From: Chitinophagales bacterium
GTDB lineage: Bacteria > Bacteroidota > Bacteroidia > Chitinophagales > Chitinophagaceae
Reading direction: 5' to 3'
Assembly: GCA_025353485.1 (NCBI GenBank)
Contig: JANXQO010000007.1
Span: 1 to 64,000 of the forward strand
DNA: 64,000 bases
Notes under the pieces: model-generated
The model's database searches: none
What the model was told of the DNA's origin: nothing
Seen by the model: the letters and a program-made list of their open reading frames with translations, nothing else
Shown: positions 44,201 through 53,457 of the stretch, piece after piece
Layout of the letters: every line of letters begins with the position of its first letter
How positions within the stretch are numbered: position 1 is the stretch's first letter
Program-made: the position numbers and the translations under genes

Positions 44201-44476
44201 AATGAATTCCAGGTTTTTGATGCTACTGTTTACAGATTAAGAGAATTGGTTTTGGGATATGAGATACCAAAGTCTATTGTTAGCAAATTAAAACTTGGCG
44301 GTATTGTATTCAGTGTTAGCGGACGAAACTTATGGTTTTATGCACCACACGTTCCAAGATATACTAATTATGATCCTGAAGTAAATTCTTTAGGATCCGG
44401 TACCCTTCAAGGGGTTGAATTATCAGCTTCTCCTTCAAGCAAAAGAATAGGTGTTAACCTGAATATTACTTTTTAA
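41273..44476 (+). CDS. SusC/RagA family TonB-dependent outer-membrane transporter (locus 1)
   Basis: A 1067-residue TonB-linked porin. The signal peptide (about 1-20) is followed by a carboxypeptidase-regulatory-like domain (about 23-90, VTGVVTDDKGIPVEGATV). The plug follows, with the SusC motif VVTALGIRRSEKALGYAV near residue 103, VPGVDIRTSQ near 147 and IQIRGNSSFGG. A 22-strand barrel ends in KRIGVNLNITF. It should import oligomers handed over by the SusD lipoprotein encoded 18 bp downstream. No glycosidase or regulator is adjacent, so the substrate is open. The N-terminus closely matches the second SusC at 47570, showing a locus duplication. Confidence 0.95.
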   Translation: MRRFLTLFIVVMLSGILAFSQNRVVTGVVTDDKGIPVEGATVRVKGTKNGVAADLNGAYSINVPSNATLIISGVGITPQEITVGNQSIINASVIRNVGVEATVVVTALGIRRSEKALGYAVTKVDPNVVLQKSEPDLLRGLQGKVPGVDIRTSQSTPGSATRIQIRGNSSFGGETQPLIVVDGVPYSNTQLTTSSQSSAGGAYGSGISDLDPNDIESFNVLKGAAAASLYGSRASRGVIVITTKSGSGKKGPKPLNINLKSSASFETIANLPEYQNEFGTGAEQRVGGGSNGSWGGRFGSGNVYDAGGNVVRKSSSGVDSVPAWGPYLAAYPGLFDANGRTAYVAYPNNVKDLFHTGTLFENSLGVNGGDANTTFGLTLSRVDQKGYVENSSYKKNNLSIGGKTRYKGFTFGGNFAYTKSKQVGGFFGIGQAFTTQFGRSLIMGRSWPLPYFPSTDLAGKPLAFIAGQYTNPLWGAYHNTITTFEDRTVIGFNMAYKVNNWINFSYQIGSNTAGTNRDEIIDLFSPGVGNGLGQLTEDVYKLTELQSTFVATFTPKLGNNFSLDFKIGNDINERQSRRQANVGSSFIVPGIYNLINTSTKTFAADDRTKRRIVGIFADASFGYKNFAFLNVSGRNDFTSTLPFENSSYFYPGASVSLVFSEALGIKSNWFDYGKVRAALAKVGNDAPSNNGEDIYSISTTNFLGQAYTTRGGRAIDPNLSPEFTKELELGLELSFFKRRANVDVTWYDKKSTKLIYPIDVPVTTGYTSFNTNLGEIQNKGVEIGLTLNPIVTKNFRWDIRGAFTHNKNTVISLVAGLQRSLLGYISYLEPGFSYGYLRGTKAKRTDDGQFLIDQASGYPVLDATQQMIGDPTPDYKLGITNTFSFRGFTLSALWDMTKGGSLYSETLTSLLGRGVTKDTKDRETGWVIPGVYADASNAQVPLLVGGKTVPNQTRVSTNDLYFSTSSLSGSFAINGINEFQVFDATVYRLRELVLGYEIPKSIVSKLKLGGIVFSVSGRNLWFYAPHVPRYTNYDPEVNSLGSGTLQGVELSASPSSKRIGVNLNITF

Positions 44477-44494
44477 TAATTACAAATTTCAAAT

Positions 44495-46207
44495 ATGATA
44501 CGTAATAAAAAAATCTTATTAATTTTTACATTAGCTATCTTTCTTATTGGAACAGGTTGCAAAAAATACCTGGATGTAAATAAAAATTTAAATAATCCTA
44601 CCATAGTTCCGGTTTCTACATTGCTAACTTCAGCGGAGTTATCTATAGGAACCAGTTTGTCAATGGGGTCAGGATTATCTGCAGGATTATCTGTTTATAT
44701 GCATCAGCAAACAACACGGGGAGGAGCTGACCAATATGGGATGAGGGGTGATAATGGCAATATAGAAAATCCATGGTACGGACTTTATGGTGCTATTAAA
44801 AACCTGGACGTGATTATCACCCAGGGAACAACTGAAGGACGTCTTAAGTATGTAGGTATGGCCAAAATATTAAAGGCATATTCTTTCAGCCAAATGGTGG
44901 ATGTATGGGGTGATATACCTTTTTCTGATTTTGATCAGTTTAAGACAGGGGTTATTCAGCCAAAATTTGATGGTGGCGCAACTATTTATCCTCAATTATT
45001 TACTTTGATTGATGCCGGTATTGCTGACATTAATAATTCAGCAGTAAACCCCTCTGCGCCTGGTGCAGATGATGTAATTTATAGCGGAAGCACTGCCAAG
45101 TGGATAAAAGCTGCAAATACTATAAAGCTTAAATTATATACTCAGATAAGAAAAGTACAAAATGTAACTCCGCAGGTTACTGCATTATTAGCTTCTCCGG
45201 CCACTTTAATTGCTGCTAATAATGAGATGTTTGTAATACCATTTGGACCATTGGGTGCTACGGATGATCGTAATCCGGGATTTTCAGATTATACTGCATC
45301 TCAAAGGGGACAGGTAGTAAGCCCATGGTTTTATGAAATAATGAAAGGGTATCCTAATCTTTTTGGAGCTTATCCTAATCTTTTTGCCGGACTCACTGAT
45401 CCACGTATACCTTATTATATTTACAATCAGATTAAATATTCAACAGCGATGACTACAACGCCTACTAATCAAACTGATTATAGAGATACAGCGTTCATCT
45501 CATTGATATTTGGTTCTATTGGCCCTAACCGGAATGGTGCACAACAAAATTTTCAAAGTTTATTTGGTATATATCCTGTGGGTGGCCGCTATGATGATCT
45601 GCAAGGCGGGGTCGCTTCTTCTACAAGTGGTACTGGTGCAGCTCCTTACAGAATGATAACTTATGCTGACAGGTTATATTTGGAGGCAGAATTAATCAAT
45701 ACAGGGACAGTAGCTACGGGTGATGCAAAAGCAGTATTTTCAAATGCTTTAACACAATCATTTTCACAAGTTGACTATGTAATTACTACTTATGTTAAAC
45801 CTACTCAAACTGTTCCGGTACTTGCTACGCAACCATCCGTTACGAGTTATAAAAATGCAGTTTTGGCATTATATGATGCAGGGACTACTGCAAAAAAGCT
45901 TGAGTACATTATCACAGAAAAATGGCTTTCCAGTGTAGCATCCAACGTAGATCAATATACTGATTATAGAAGAACAGGATACCCTATAATATTTGATCCT
46001 AAAGACCCTGCAATGGCACCGGGAGGATTTGTTCAACCTCCGGTTAATGGCAATCCTGATAAAGTTCCTCAAAGCAAGGTACAGGTTGCACGCTCAAATG
46101 AGTTCCCATTATCTTTGCCATGGCCACAATCAGAAATTGAATTAAACTCAAATGCTCCTAAACAAAAACCATTACCTATTGTATTTAAGGTTTTTTGGAT
46201 GCCATAA
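44495..46207 (+). CDS. SusD/RagB family lipoprotein (locus 1)
   Basis: A 570-residue surface lipoprotein. The signal peptide ends in IGTGCKKYLDVN, with Cys22 as the lipid-anchored residue. The N-terminal VNKNLNNPTIVPVSTLLTSAEL and the helical TPR-like core (VDVWGDIPFSDFDQF near residue 150) fit the SusD-like_2 family. The C-terminus SNEFPLSLPWPQSEIELN is the usual SusD ending. It should lid the SusC barrel and capture substrate outside the cell. It is co-transcribed with susC (18 bp gap) and followed by a third lipoprotein gene. Confidence 0.94.
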   Translation: MIRNKKILLIFTLAIFLIGTGCKKYLDVNKNLNNPTIVPVSTLLTSAELSIGTSLSMGSGLSAGLSVYMHQQTTRGGADQYGMRGDNGNIENPWYGLYGAIKNLDVIITQGTTEGRLKYVGMAKILKAYSFSQMVDVWGDIPFSDFDQFKTGVIQPKFDGGATIYPQLFTLIDAGIADINNSAVNPSAPGADDVIYSGSTAKWIKAANTIKLKLYTQIRKVQNVTPQVTALLASPATLIAANNEMFVIPFGPLGATDDRNPGFSDYTASQRGQVVSPWFYEIMKGYPNLFGAYPNLFAGLTDPRIPYYIYNQIKYSTAMTTTPTNQTDYRDTAFISLIFGSIGPNRNGAQQNFQSLFGIYPVGGRYDDLQGGVASSTSGTGAAPYRMITYADRLYLEAELINTGTVATGDAKAVFSNALTQSFSQVDYVITTYVKPTQTVPVLATQPSVTSYKNAVLALYDAGTTAKKLEYIITEKWLSSVASNVDQYTDYRRTGYPIIFDPKDPAMAPGGFVQPPVNGNPDKVPQSKVQVARSNEFPLSLPWPQSEIELNSNAPKQKPLPIVFKVFWMP

Positions 46208-46239
46208 AAATAATAATAGTAATATCTAAATTTTAAAAG

Positions 46240-47127
46240 ATGAAAAAAAATATAATTAATTGCTTTTTACTTTCAGCACTATTATTTGTTGGATGTAAGA
46301 AAAACGATTCCAGATACCCTTTTGATGTTGCACTGGCAAGAGTGCCTTATGTAAATGTAACAACTGATCCTACCGGTAGTGCAGCCATTGATGTGCTTAA
46401 CCTCGCCAATTTTGCAGGTAAATACACAGTTGATGTTTTATATAAAAGTGATGCCCCACCTTCTAAAGTGGATTTAGTTGTGATAAAAAATGGCGTTAAA
46501 AGTTCTGTTAAGGTGCTTCAAACCGGTGTTACCACTTTTCCTGCTACTTTCACTATTACTACTGCACAGTTGGCAACATTATTTGGTGCTACTGTAAAAT
46601 TGGGAGACAATTATGATATTGGAGTAGATATATATACACAGGATGGTACAAAGTATGAAGCTTTCCCTAATGCATCATCAGGTTTACTTGCTTATAGTGG
46701 TACAGGCCAGGCCAACCAACCCGGCTTTAGCCCTACCACTAGGTTTTCAGCAATATGTGCTTATGATCCTAGTATTTACCAGGGAAATTTTGTGGTAGTT
46801 AGCGATGCTTTTGGTGAATTAAACCCTGGAGATGTTTTAACATTTACTAAAGTTAGTAACTCAAGTTTTTCATTTATCTATATACATCCAAACCTTACAG
46901 CTCCCTTACCTGTACTTGTTACTGTTAATACAGGTAATAATATAGTATCAATTGCAAAGCAAAAAGTTGGCACTAAGTTTTATACTTTTGATAATCTAAA
47001 CTTTACAGCAACTAGCCTAAGTAACAATTTTGTTGCTCCATGTAACCAAACAGTTACTTTAAATATCACTTATACTGTTGACCAGGGTTCGTTTGGCTCT
47101 GCTGTTTTGGTATTAAAAAAACAATAA
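46240..47127 (+). CDS. Sus-locus accessory lipoprotein (locus 1)
   Basis: A 295-residue lipoprotein (lipobox LFVGCKKND, Cys19) encoded 32 bp after susD. The N-terminal half reads like an Ig-like domain (about 30-150). The C-terminal half carries FQGNFVVV-type sequence (YQGNFVVVSDAFGELNPGD), also present in the third gene of locus 2, so the two are paralogous. By position it resembles SusE/SusF-type surface binding proteins, but sequence similarity to those cannot be judged here. Likely outer-leaflet and substrate-binding, by inference. Confidence 0.8.
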   Translation: MKKNIINCFLLSALLFVGCKKNDSRYPFDVALARVPYVNVTTDPTGSAAIDVLNLANFAGKYTVDVLYKSDAPPSKVDLVVIKNGVKSSVKVLQTGVTTFPATFTITTAQLATLFGATVKLGDNYDIGVDIYTQDGTKYEAFPNASSGLLAYSGTGQANQPGFSPTTRFSAICAYDPSIYQGNFVVVSDAFGELNPGDVLTFTKVSNSSFSFIYIHPNLTAPLPVLVTVNTGNNIVSIAKQKVGTKFYTFDNLNFTATSLSNNFVAPCNQTVTLNITYTVDQGSFGSAVLVLKKQ

Positions 47128-47157
47128 GTAAATTAATATAATTTTTTAATTTATTAA

Positions 47158-47186
47158 ACGGCTGTTCACTGGAGCAGTCGTTTTTT
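47158..47186 (+). terminator. Terminator of sus operon 1
   Basis: ACGGCTG pairs with CAGTCGT (one G-T pair) around a 10-base loop and is followed by six T residues. It lies 30 bp past the stop of the third gene. Confidence 0.7.
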
Positions 47187-47513
47187 ATTTTTAAAAGTAT
47201 CATAGTTATTATGTTTGTGTACTGATAATTTATTTTTGAGAAAATTTTCAAATAGATTCCAAAAGGTCATCCTAACCAATAAATATTAAAATTTTATAAA
47301 GAAGATTCGGTAAGTATATATGCTAATCTAGCAATAAAAAGTAATATTGGGTTCTGAGTTTATTATTAGTTTGTAATAGTAAATCGATATATCAAAAGAA
47401 AATGAAATAAGCAATCAACAATTTTAATTTTTTTTTTATAGTGCAGCATATTCATATCCATTATTGTCCACTTATATAAGATATATACCGATGTTATATT
47501 AATTAACAATTTT

Positions 47514-47543
47514 TTGGGTTTTAAAAATATCCCTCTATATTTA
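47514..47543 (+). promoter_or_regulatory. Promoter of sus operon 2 (TTG-N19-TATATTTA)
   Basis: TTG at 47514-47516, a 19-base spacer and TATATTTA at 47536-47543 match the Bacteroidota promoter except for the last base of the -7 box. The susC ATG is 27 bp downstream. Confidence 0.65.
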
Positions 47544-47569
47544 CAACTTCATAAAAACTAAAATCACAC

Positions 47570-50500
47570 ATGAGAAGATTCTTAACACTGTTTACAGTGC
47601 TAATGCTCAGTGCAGCATTAGCATCTGCCCAAACCCAGGTGGTGACTGGAAAGGTTACTGATGAAAATAGTAATCCTGTTGCGAGGGCATCCGTTCAGGA
47701 AAAAAATTCAAAAAAAGGTACTATTACCGATGCCAACGGGGACTTTTCGCTCTCTACCACCAGGGGCACAACTTTAGTAATCAGCAGCGTTGGTTACGAG
47801 AAGATTGAAATTTTAGCCGGCAATTCACCAATTGTCGTGTCTTTAAGAACAAGTAATCAAAATTTAACCGAAGTGGTAGTTACTGCTTTGGGTATTAAGC
47901 GTGAAAAGAAAGCGCTTGGTTATGCTGTTTCTACAGTTGACAGCAAACAACTTGAACAACGTTCTGAAACGGACATTACCCGAATATTAAATGGTAAAAC
48001 TCCTGGGGTTGATATTGGAGCTACCAGCGGATTATCAGGTAGCGGGACGAATATTATTATTCGTGGATTGTCTACAATTTCCGGTAACTCAACTCCATTA
48101 TTTGTTGTAGACGGTGCCCCTTTTGATGCATCCACAAATGCACAGGCCGATTTTCGTTACGGTAACCAAACCTCAAGCAGGTTTTTAGATTTGGATCCAA
48201 ATAATATTGAAAGCATCAGTATTTTAAGAGGTTTAAGCGCTTCTGTATTATACGGTGAGCAAGGTAGAAATGGGGTTATACTTATCACTACCAAAAACGG
48301 CTCAACAAGAAGAATAAATAAAAAAACAGAAATAAGTTTAGCCCAATCAGTTTTTGCGAATAAGGTAATCCTTCCTGATTTTCAAAATGAATACGGAGGA
48401 GGAACTAACCAGTCAACAGGTTTTGCATTTTTCAGTAACTGGGGAGCCCATTTTACAAACCCTCCTGTAATGCTTTTGCACCCATACAGCCGTGCAGCAT
48501 ATGCAGTGGCTTTCCCGGATCTTCAGGGAAAATTAATACCTTATGAAGCGCATCCGAATAATGTTAAAGATTTCTTTAGAACCGGCTATGTCACTACAAC
48601 TTCCTTGAATGTAGCAGGTTCTCCTGGCCCTAATTCTACTGTAAGTGCAAGCTATACATTAAGTAAAGACGAAGGTTATACAAGGGGTAATGATGTATTA
48701 AAACATTCATTTGGTATAGGTGGCAATGCTAAACTATCAAATAATTTTAGTGTCTCTGCTACTGCTCATTATGTATTCACTGATTATAAAACACCACCAA
48801 ATGCAAGAAGTGCCGGTAGTGCTGCTACAAACGGACCTGGTGTTTTTGCAGATATAATGTATACTCCAAGATCAAACGATCTTTCCAATTGGCCATTTGA
48901 AGATCCGTTAACGGGAGGTTCTATTTACTATAGGGGTGATAACGGTATTCAAAATCCATACTGGACAACTAAATACGTAAAATTCAGAGAAAAAATTAAC
49001 AGGGTTTATGGCCAGGCATCTTTGAAATATGACTTTTCGAACCATTTTAATATTACTTACCGGATCGGACTGGATACTTATGGAGAAGAAAATACTTTTC
49101 AAACTCCAAAGGGTGGTATACAGTACTCTTTAGGTGCTTTTGAAACTGTTAACATCACAAATAATATATTAAACCATAATTTAATTGCTAATTATACTAC
49201 CAAATTAAATTCTGATTTAGATCTCAGTATTACAGCTGGTGGCGATTTGAGTAGCTCTGTTTATAAACAAACAGGAATTTACAGTACTACACAATTAGTA
49301 TTCAACCTGTTTAACCATAATAACTTTGTAAACCATACTAATAAAGGGCTGATAGGAGAAAACCTGGATTTTACATCTGAACAGGAATCCCTTGGTATTT
49401 TTGGGGAAGGTACAGTTGGATATAAGGACTTTTTATATGGTACCGTAGGTGCCAGGAATAGTTGGGTTTCTACTTTGGAGCCGGCTAACCGTTCATTATT
49501 TTATCCAAGTGGAAGCATATCCTTTATTCCTACATCTGCCATTGAAAGTTTAAAAGGTAATAGATGGATTAATTATACTAAATTAAGAGTAGGGTATGCA
49601 ACCAGTGCCCGTTTTCCTGATCCATATAGAACCCGCGCTGCTTTAAGTATTGGTAGTAATGTATTTATTGACAGATCAGGTACACAGGTAAATACTAACT
49701 CAATTCCAAATCGTTTACCAAATCCGGATTTGAAACCGGAACTTTTAAGTGAATTAGAAGCTGGTTTAGAAGGTAAATTTATCAAAAGCAGGGTTACTTT
49801 AGATTTTACATGGTATGATCGCAAATCAAAAAACCAGATCGTTACACAACAATTAGATCCATCAACAGGATATGATCAAAAGGAGATTAATGTGGGTACA
49901 GTAGAAAATAAAGGTATAGAAGTTGGATTAGGAATTACACCTTTAAAATCTAAAAATTTCACCTGGGATTTCTTAATAAACTTTACAAGAAACAGGAATA
50001 AAGTATTAGAATTACCTGAAGGAACAAAACAAATTCCTGTGGCCGGATTTACTGACCTGGGTGGATTTGCTATTGTTGGCAAGCCTTTAGGTATAATGCA
50101 AAGTTATTATACACAAAGAGATCCAAAAACAGGATTGAAAATTGTTGATAATCTGGGAACTTACTTAAGTTCAACCGAAATAGGAATAATTGGTGATCCT
50201 AACCCGGATTATAAAGCATCTTTAATAAATAACATTTCTTATAAAGGGCTTAGCTTCCACATGCAGTGGGATTATACAAAAGGTGGAGATATTTATTCCA
50301 CTACTATTCGTGCTTTATTTGCCAGGGGTGTAACAAAGGATGCATTATTTGATAGAAATCTTCCCTTAATTCTTCCTGCAGTAAAACAGGATGGTACGCC
50401 TAATGATATCCAGGTAAGCGCTTTTGAAGCATATTTTAACAGCATAGGCTTTGGACCTAGTGGAGAAAGTGTTTACGATGCAACATTAATAAGACTTAGA

Positions 50501-50734
50501 GAAGTATCTCTTTCTTACAGCCTTCCTGCTAAGCTATTGAATAAAACACCTTTTGGAAGTTTATCTCTTACTCTGTCTGGTCAAAATTTATGGTACAGGG
50601 CGCCTAATACACCTAAATATATGCACTTTGATCCTGAAACATCCGGTTTGGGTACAGGCTCATACAGAGGCTTTGAATTCATTGGCGGACCATCTTCACG
50701 CAGATTTGGCGGAAGCATAAGAGTAACTTTTTAA
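47570..50734 (+). CDS. SusC/RagA family TonB-dependent outer-membrane transporter (locus 2)
   Basis: A 1054-residue SusC paralogue with the same domain order as the gene at 41273. It has a signal peptide, a carboxypeptidase-regulatory-like domain (VVTGKVTDENSNPVARASV), a plug with VVVTALGIKREKKALGYAV and PGVDIGATSGLSG, and a barrel ending in RRFGGSIRVTF. The opening residues (MRRFLTLFTVLMLS) and the DNA around the ATG (ATCACACATGAGAAGATTC) are nearly the same as in locus 1. The barrel parts differ clearly, so the two probably take different substrates. SusD follows 18 bp downstream. Confidence 0.95.
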   Translation: MRRFLTLFTVLMLSAALASAQTQVVTGKVTDENSNPVARASVQEKNSKKGTITDANGDFSLSTTRGTTLVISSVGYEKIEILAGNSPIVVSLRTSNQNLTEVVVTALGIKREKKALGYAVSTVDSKQLEQRSETDITRILNGKTPGVDIGATSGLSGSGTNIIIRGLSTISGNSTPLFVVDGAPFDASTNAQADFRYGNQTSSRFLDLDPNNIESISILRGLSASVLYGEQGRNGVILITTKNGSTRRINKKTEISLAQSVFANKVILPDFQNEYGGGTNQSTGFAFFSNWGAHFTNPPVMLLHPYSRAAYAVAFPDLQGKLIPYEAHPNNVKDFFRTGYVTTTSLNVAGSPGPNSTVSASYTLSKDEGYTRGNDVLKHSFGIGGNAKLSNNFSVSATAHYVFTDYKTPPNARSAGSAATNGPGVFADIMYTPRSNDLSNWPFEDPLTGGSIYYRGDNGIQNPYWTTKYVKFREKINRVYGQASLKYDFSNHFNITYRIGLDTYGEENTFQTPKGGIQYSLGAFETVNITNNILNHNLIANYTTKLNSDLDLSITAGGDLSSSVYKQTGIYSTTQLVFNLFNHNNFVNHTNKGLIGENLDFTSEQESLGIFGEGTVGYKDFLYGTVGARNSWVSTLEPANRSLFYPSGSISFIPTSAIESLKGNRWINYTKLRVGYATSARFPDPYRTRAALSIGSNVFIDRSGTQVNTNSIPNRLPNPDLKPELLSELEAGLEGKFIKSRVTLDFTWYDRKSKNQIVTQQLDPSTGYDQKEINVGTVENKGIEVGLGITPLKSKNFTWDFLINFTRNRNKVLELPEGTKQIPVAGFTDLGGFAIVGKPLGIMQSYYTQRDPKTGLKIVDNLGTYLSSTEIGIIGDPNPDYKASLINNISYKGLSFHMQWDYTKGGDIYSTTIRALFARGVTKDALFDRNLPLILPAVKQDGTPNDIQVSAFEAYFNSIGFGPSGESVYDATLIRLREVSLSYSLPAKLLNKTPFGSLSLTLSGQNLWYRAPNTPKYMHFDPETSGLGTGSYRGFEFIGGPSSRRFGGSIRVTF

Positions 50735-50752
50735 ATTTTAAACGTAAACGAA

Positions 50753-52402
50753 ATGAAAAAAATAAAAAAATATATACTGATTGCATCGATCGCAATGATA
50801 GCTTTCAGTTGCAAAAAATTTGATACCCTTTTGGATAATCCAAATGCACCATCACCTACTTCGGCTGACGTGGATCTTTATTTTAACCAGGTTCAATTAA
50901 GCTATGTCAATGTTTTTAATACAGCAGAGGATTTTGGTGCACAATTAACAAGGATGTATGTGTATTACGGACCCAATTATTCCAATGGCTATTCACCTCA
51001 AAGTTTTGATGGAATTTGGGGATCAGCATATGAAGGGGTATTAAAAAATGCTAATGTTATGATACCATTAGCAAAATCGCAGGGTAAATATTTTCATGCC
51101 GCCATAACTGAAGTATTAAAGGCCCAAACTTTATTTACTTTGGTTGACCTATTTGGCGATGTACCTTACAGTGAAGCTAATTTAGGAGTGGCTAACCAAA
51201 ACCCTAAGGCGGATCCCGGTGCATCTGTTTATAAAGCGGCTTTGGATCTGTTGGATAGTGCAATTTTAGATTTAGGTAAAACAAGTTCTGTTAATCCATC
51301 TGTAATATTATTTAACCCTAGTACAAAAGCAGGATGGATTAAAGTTGCCAATACAATGAAATTAAGGGCATATGTAAATACACGATTGGTAGATAATACA
51401 GTTGGCGCTAAAATTCAGGCACTTGTTACAGGGGGTAATCTTATCACAACTGCAGCTGATGAATTCACTTTCAAATATGGTACAAACCAATCTACACCTA
51501 ATACCCGTCACCCAAGATTTAATGGAAATTATACAGGTGCCGGTGCAGCAGGTGATTATGTTGGTGTGTATTATATGTATGCATTGCAGGTTGAAAAAGG
51601 AATTATTGATCCACGTACACGTTATTATTTCTATCGTCAAACGGTCACTTCACCGGGGAATGTACAACAACAGCCTTGTGCGTACCAAACCAGGCCCGCC
51701 CACTATGCTCCTACAGATCCGTTTTGTGAAATAGGTTCAGGATACTGGGGGCGTAACCATGGAGATGCAACAGGTATTCCACCGGACGGTAGTCTTAGGA
51801 CAGAGCCCGGAGTATATCCTGCGGGAGGAAAATTTGATTGCAGTGAGGGTACTGCAGCGTCAGGGTCAACCGCTGCATTAAGTAGTGGTGCAAAAGGTGC
51901 TGGAATTTCTCCTATCTGGATGTCGTTCTTTACTGATTTCACTTTGGCAGAAGCCGCCTTAACTACTCCAGGATACACAGGGGATGCCCGTGCCTCTTTA
52001 TTAAATGGTGTTACTAATTCAATTAACAGGGTAATGAGTTTTCCTGCAGAGATTGGTACAGTAGCATGCGCCACAAGAGTTCCCACTCCAGCTGCAGTAA
52101 CGGCTTATATTAATTTTGTAATGGCTCAATATGATGCTGCTGCAACCACCAGTGCTAAACTTGATGTTGTATTAAAGGAATACTATATAGCGCTTTGGGG
52201 TAATGGATTAGAGGCTTACAATATGTATCGCAGAACAAGCAGGCCAAGAGGTTTACAACCAACAATTCTGCCTGGCCCTGGTGCGTTCATAAGAACTTTC
52301 TTATACCCATCTGTTTATGTTAACCTTAATACAAATGCAAAACAGAAAGCAGACTGGGCACAAAAAGCATTTTGGGATACTAATCCTGATCCATTATTTT
52401 AA
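50753..52402 (+). CDS. SusD/RagB family lipoprotein (locus 2)
   Basis: A 549-residue surface lipoprotein. The lipobox is IAFSCKKFDTLL (Cys21). The core has LVDLFGDVPYSEANLG near residue 130 and YNMYRRTSRPRGLQPT near 490, and the C-terminus reads SVYVNLNTNAKQK, all as in the SusD-like_2 family. The central insert (about 300-360) contains several cysteines (CAYQTRPAHYAPTDPFC and a later FDCSEG), unusual for the family. It should pair with the preceding SusC. Confidence 0.93.
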   Translation: MKKIKKYILIASIAMIAFSCKKFDTLLDNPNAPSPTSADVDLYFNQVQLSYVNVFNTAEDFGAQLTRMYVYYGPNYSNGYSPQSFDGIWGSAYEGVLKNANVMIPLAKSQGKYFHAAITEVLKAQTLFTLVDLFGDVPYSEANLGVANQNPKADPGASVYKAALDLLDSAILDLGKTSSVNPSVILFNPSTKAGWIKVANTMKLRAYVNTRLVDNTVGAKIQALVTGGNLITTAADEFTFKYGTNQSTPNTRHPRFNGNYTGAGAAGDYVGVYYMYALQVEKGIIDPRTRYYFYRQTVTSPGNVQQQPCAYQTRPAHYAPTDPFCEIGSGYWGRNHGDATGIPPDGSLRTEPGVYPAGGKFDCSEGTAASGSTAALSSGAKGAGISPIWMSFFTDFTLAEAALTTPGYTGDARASLLNGVTNSINRVMSFPAEIGTVACATRVPTPAAVTAYINFVMAQYDAAATTSAKLDVVLKEYYIALWGNGLEAYNMYRRTSRPRGLQPTILPGPGAFIRTFLYPSVYVNLNTNAKQKADWAQKAFWDTNPDPLF

Positions 52403-52421
52403 AAATTTAAATTAAGCAATT

Positions 52422-53351
52422 ATGAAACAATATAAATTAATAATACTCGGGTTGCTTCTCTCCTTCAGCTTTATTGCTTGCAAGAAGACAAATTCCGATC
52501 GAATTACATCGGTGGATCAATTGGGTATAGGTTCTTATATATATTTAGATTCTGTAATTAATAATAATAAGGGTTTTAGTTTGTCAACTTTTAATACAGC
52601 ATCAATTGGAATAATAGTACATGGTGTAGGGGAACCCATTTCTAAAATAATAACCTATGTAAGCAGCAGTGTAGATGCTTCCGGAAATCCTAGTAACAGT
52701 ACAGTTAAAACAACCTGGAGAAAAATTAAAGAAACTACTCCGGTTGATAATAAAGCAACTATTACGGTTTCAGGAGCAGAAATACTCACAGCATTGGGGG
52801 TACCTTTAGCTTCAATAAAAGCGGGTTTCCAATATGTTTTTTACAATGAAATTGTAACAACCAGTGGTAAAACTTATAATATAAATAACACCAACACTGA
52901 GTTTGAATCAGCACCGGATTATCATATGGCATTTCGCTTTTCAGGAACTGTTGTTTGCCCCTTTGATATTACACCTTTTCAAGGCAACTTTGTTGTCGTT
53001 ATTGACAAATGGCAGGATACTAACCCTGGTGATATAATTGTTCTAACTCCGATAGATGCTACTCATTTTTCGTTTAATTATAACCCTACTAACCATCCCG
53101 GTACTCTCATAGGTTCTAAGCCTATTATAGTTACTGTTGCACCGGCTACTAATACACCCTCAATTGCATTCCAAACTGTAGGTACTAAGTGGACTTATGA
53201 CCCTCCCGGCGCTGCTCCACCAACTGCCAGAACCAGGTCAACAGATGCTAATACATTAAATGCTTGCTCAGGTACTATAACATTAGTTATGATGTGGGGT
53301 GAAGAAGGAACGGAATATCCAGGTTATACACTTACTTTAAGAAAACAGTAA
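52422..53351 (+). CDS. Sus-locus accessory lipoprotein (locus 2)
   Basis: A 309-residue lipoprotein (lipobox FSFIACKKTN, Cys21) encoded 19 bp after susD. FQGNFVVVIDKWQDTNPGD near residue 190 matches the equivalent segment of the locus 1 protein, followed by the same order of beta strands up to a C-terminal TLTLRKQ (locus 1: VLVLKKQ). It is probably a surface substrate-binding accessory protein. The assignment rests on position, lipobox and paralogy. Confidence 0.8.
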   Translation: MKQYKLIILGLLLSFSFIACKKTNSDRITSVDQLGIGSYIYLDSVINNNKGFSLSTFNTASIGIIVHGVGEPISKIITYVSSSVDASGNPSNSTVKTTWRKIKETTPVDNKATITVSGAEILTALGVPLASIKAGFQYVFYNEIVTTSGKTYNINNTNTEFESAPDYHMAFRFSGTVVCPFDITPFQGNFVVVIDKWQDTNPGDIIVLTPIDATHFSFNYNPTNHPGTLIGSKPIIVTVAPATNTPSIAFQTVGTKWTYDPPGAAPPTARTRSTDANTLNACSGTITLVMMWGEEGTEYPGYTLTLRKQ

Positions 53352-53374
53352 TATTTTTTATTATACACGTATTA

Positions 53375-53411
53375 AAAACGGCTTTCAATTAAGAAAGCCG
53401 TTTTAATTTTT
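53375..53411 (+). terminator. Terminator of sus operon 2
   Basis: AAAACGGCTTTC and GAAAGCCGTTTT form a perfect 12-bp stem with a 6-base loop, followed by AATTTTT. It lies 24 bp past the stop codon. Confidence 0.85.
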
Positions 53412-53457
53412 ATCTAAGTCTAATTAGGTAATTTTGAAGATCACTAATAAATAATAA

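Larger units (their letters stand above)
47128..47569. other. Gap between the two sus operons: terminator, AT-rich spacer, promoter
   Basis: The 442-bp gap starts with a terminator (47158-47186) and continues with AT-rich DNA with no ORF of note. It includes GTGCAGCATATTCATATCCA near 47443, matched by a similar GCAGCATTTCAATATC upstream of locus 1. It ends with a good promoter (47514-47543) before the second susC. Confidence 0.7.

Noticed and set aside
51362-52086. Several 90-127 residue ORFs within the second susD
   Set aside because: They overlap a well-supported SusD gene in other frames and have low-complexity composition.
53375-53411. Long perfect inverted repeat as a possible mobile element end
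   Set aside because: Position directly after an operon, short loop and following T-rich tract fit a transcription terminator.
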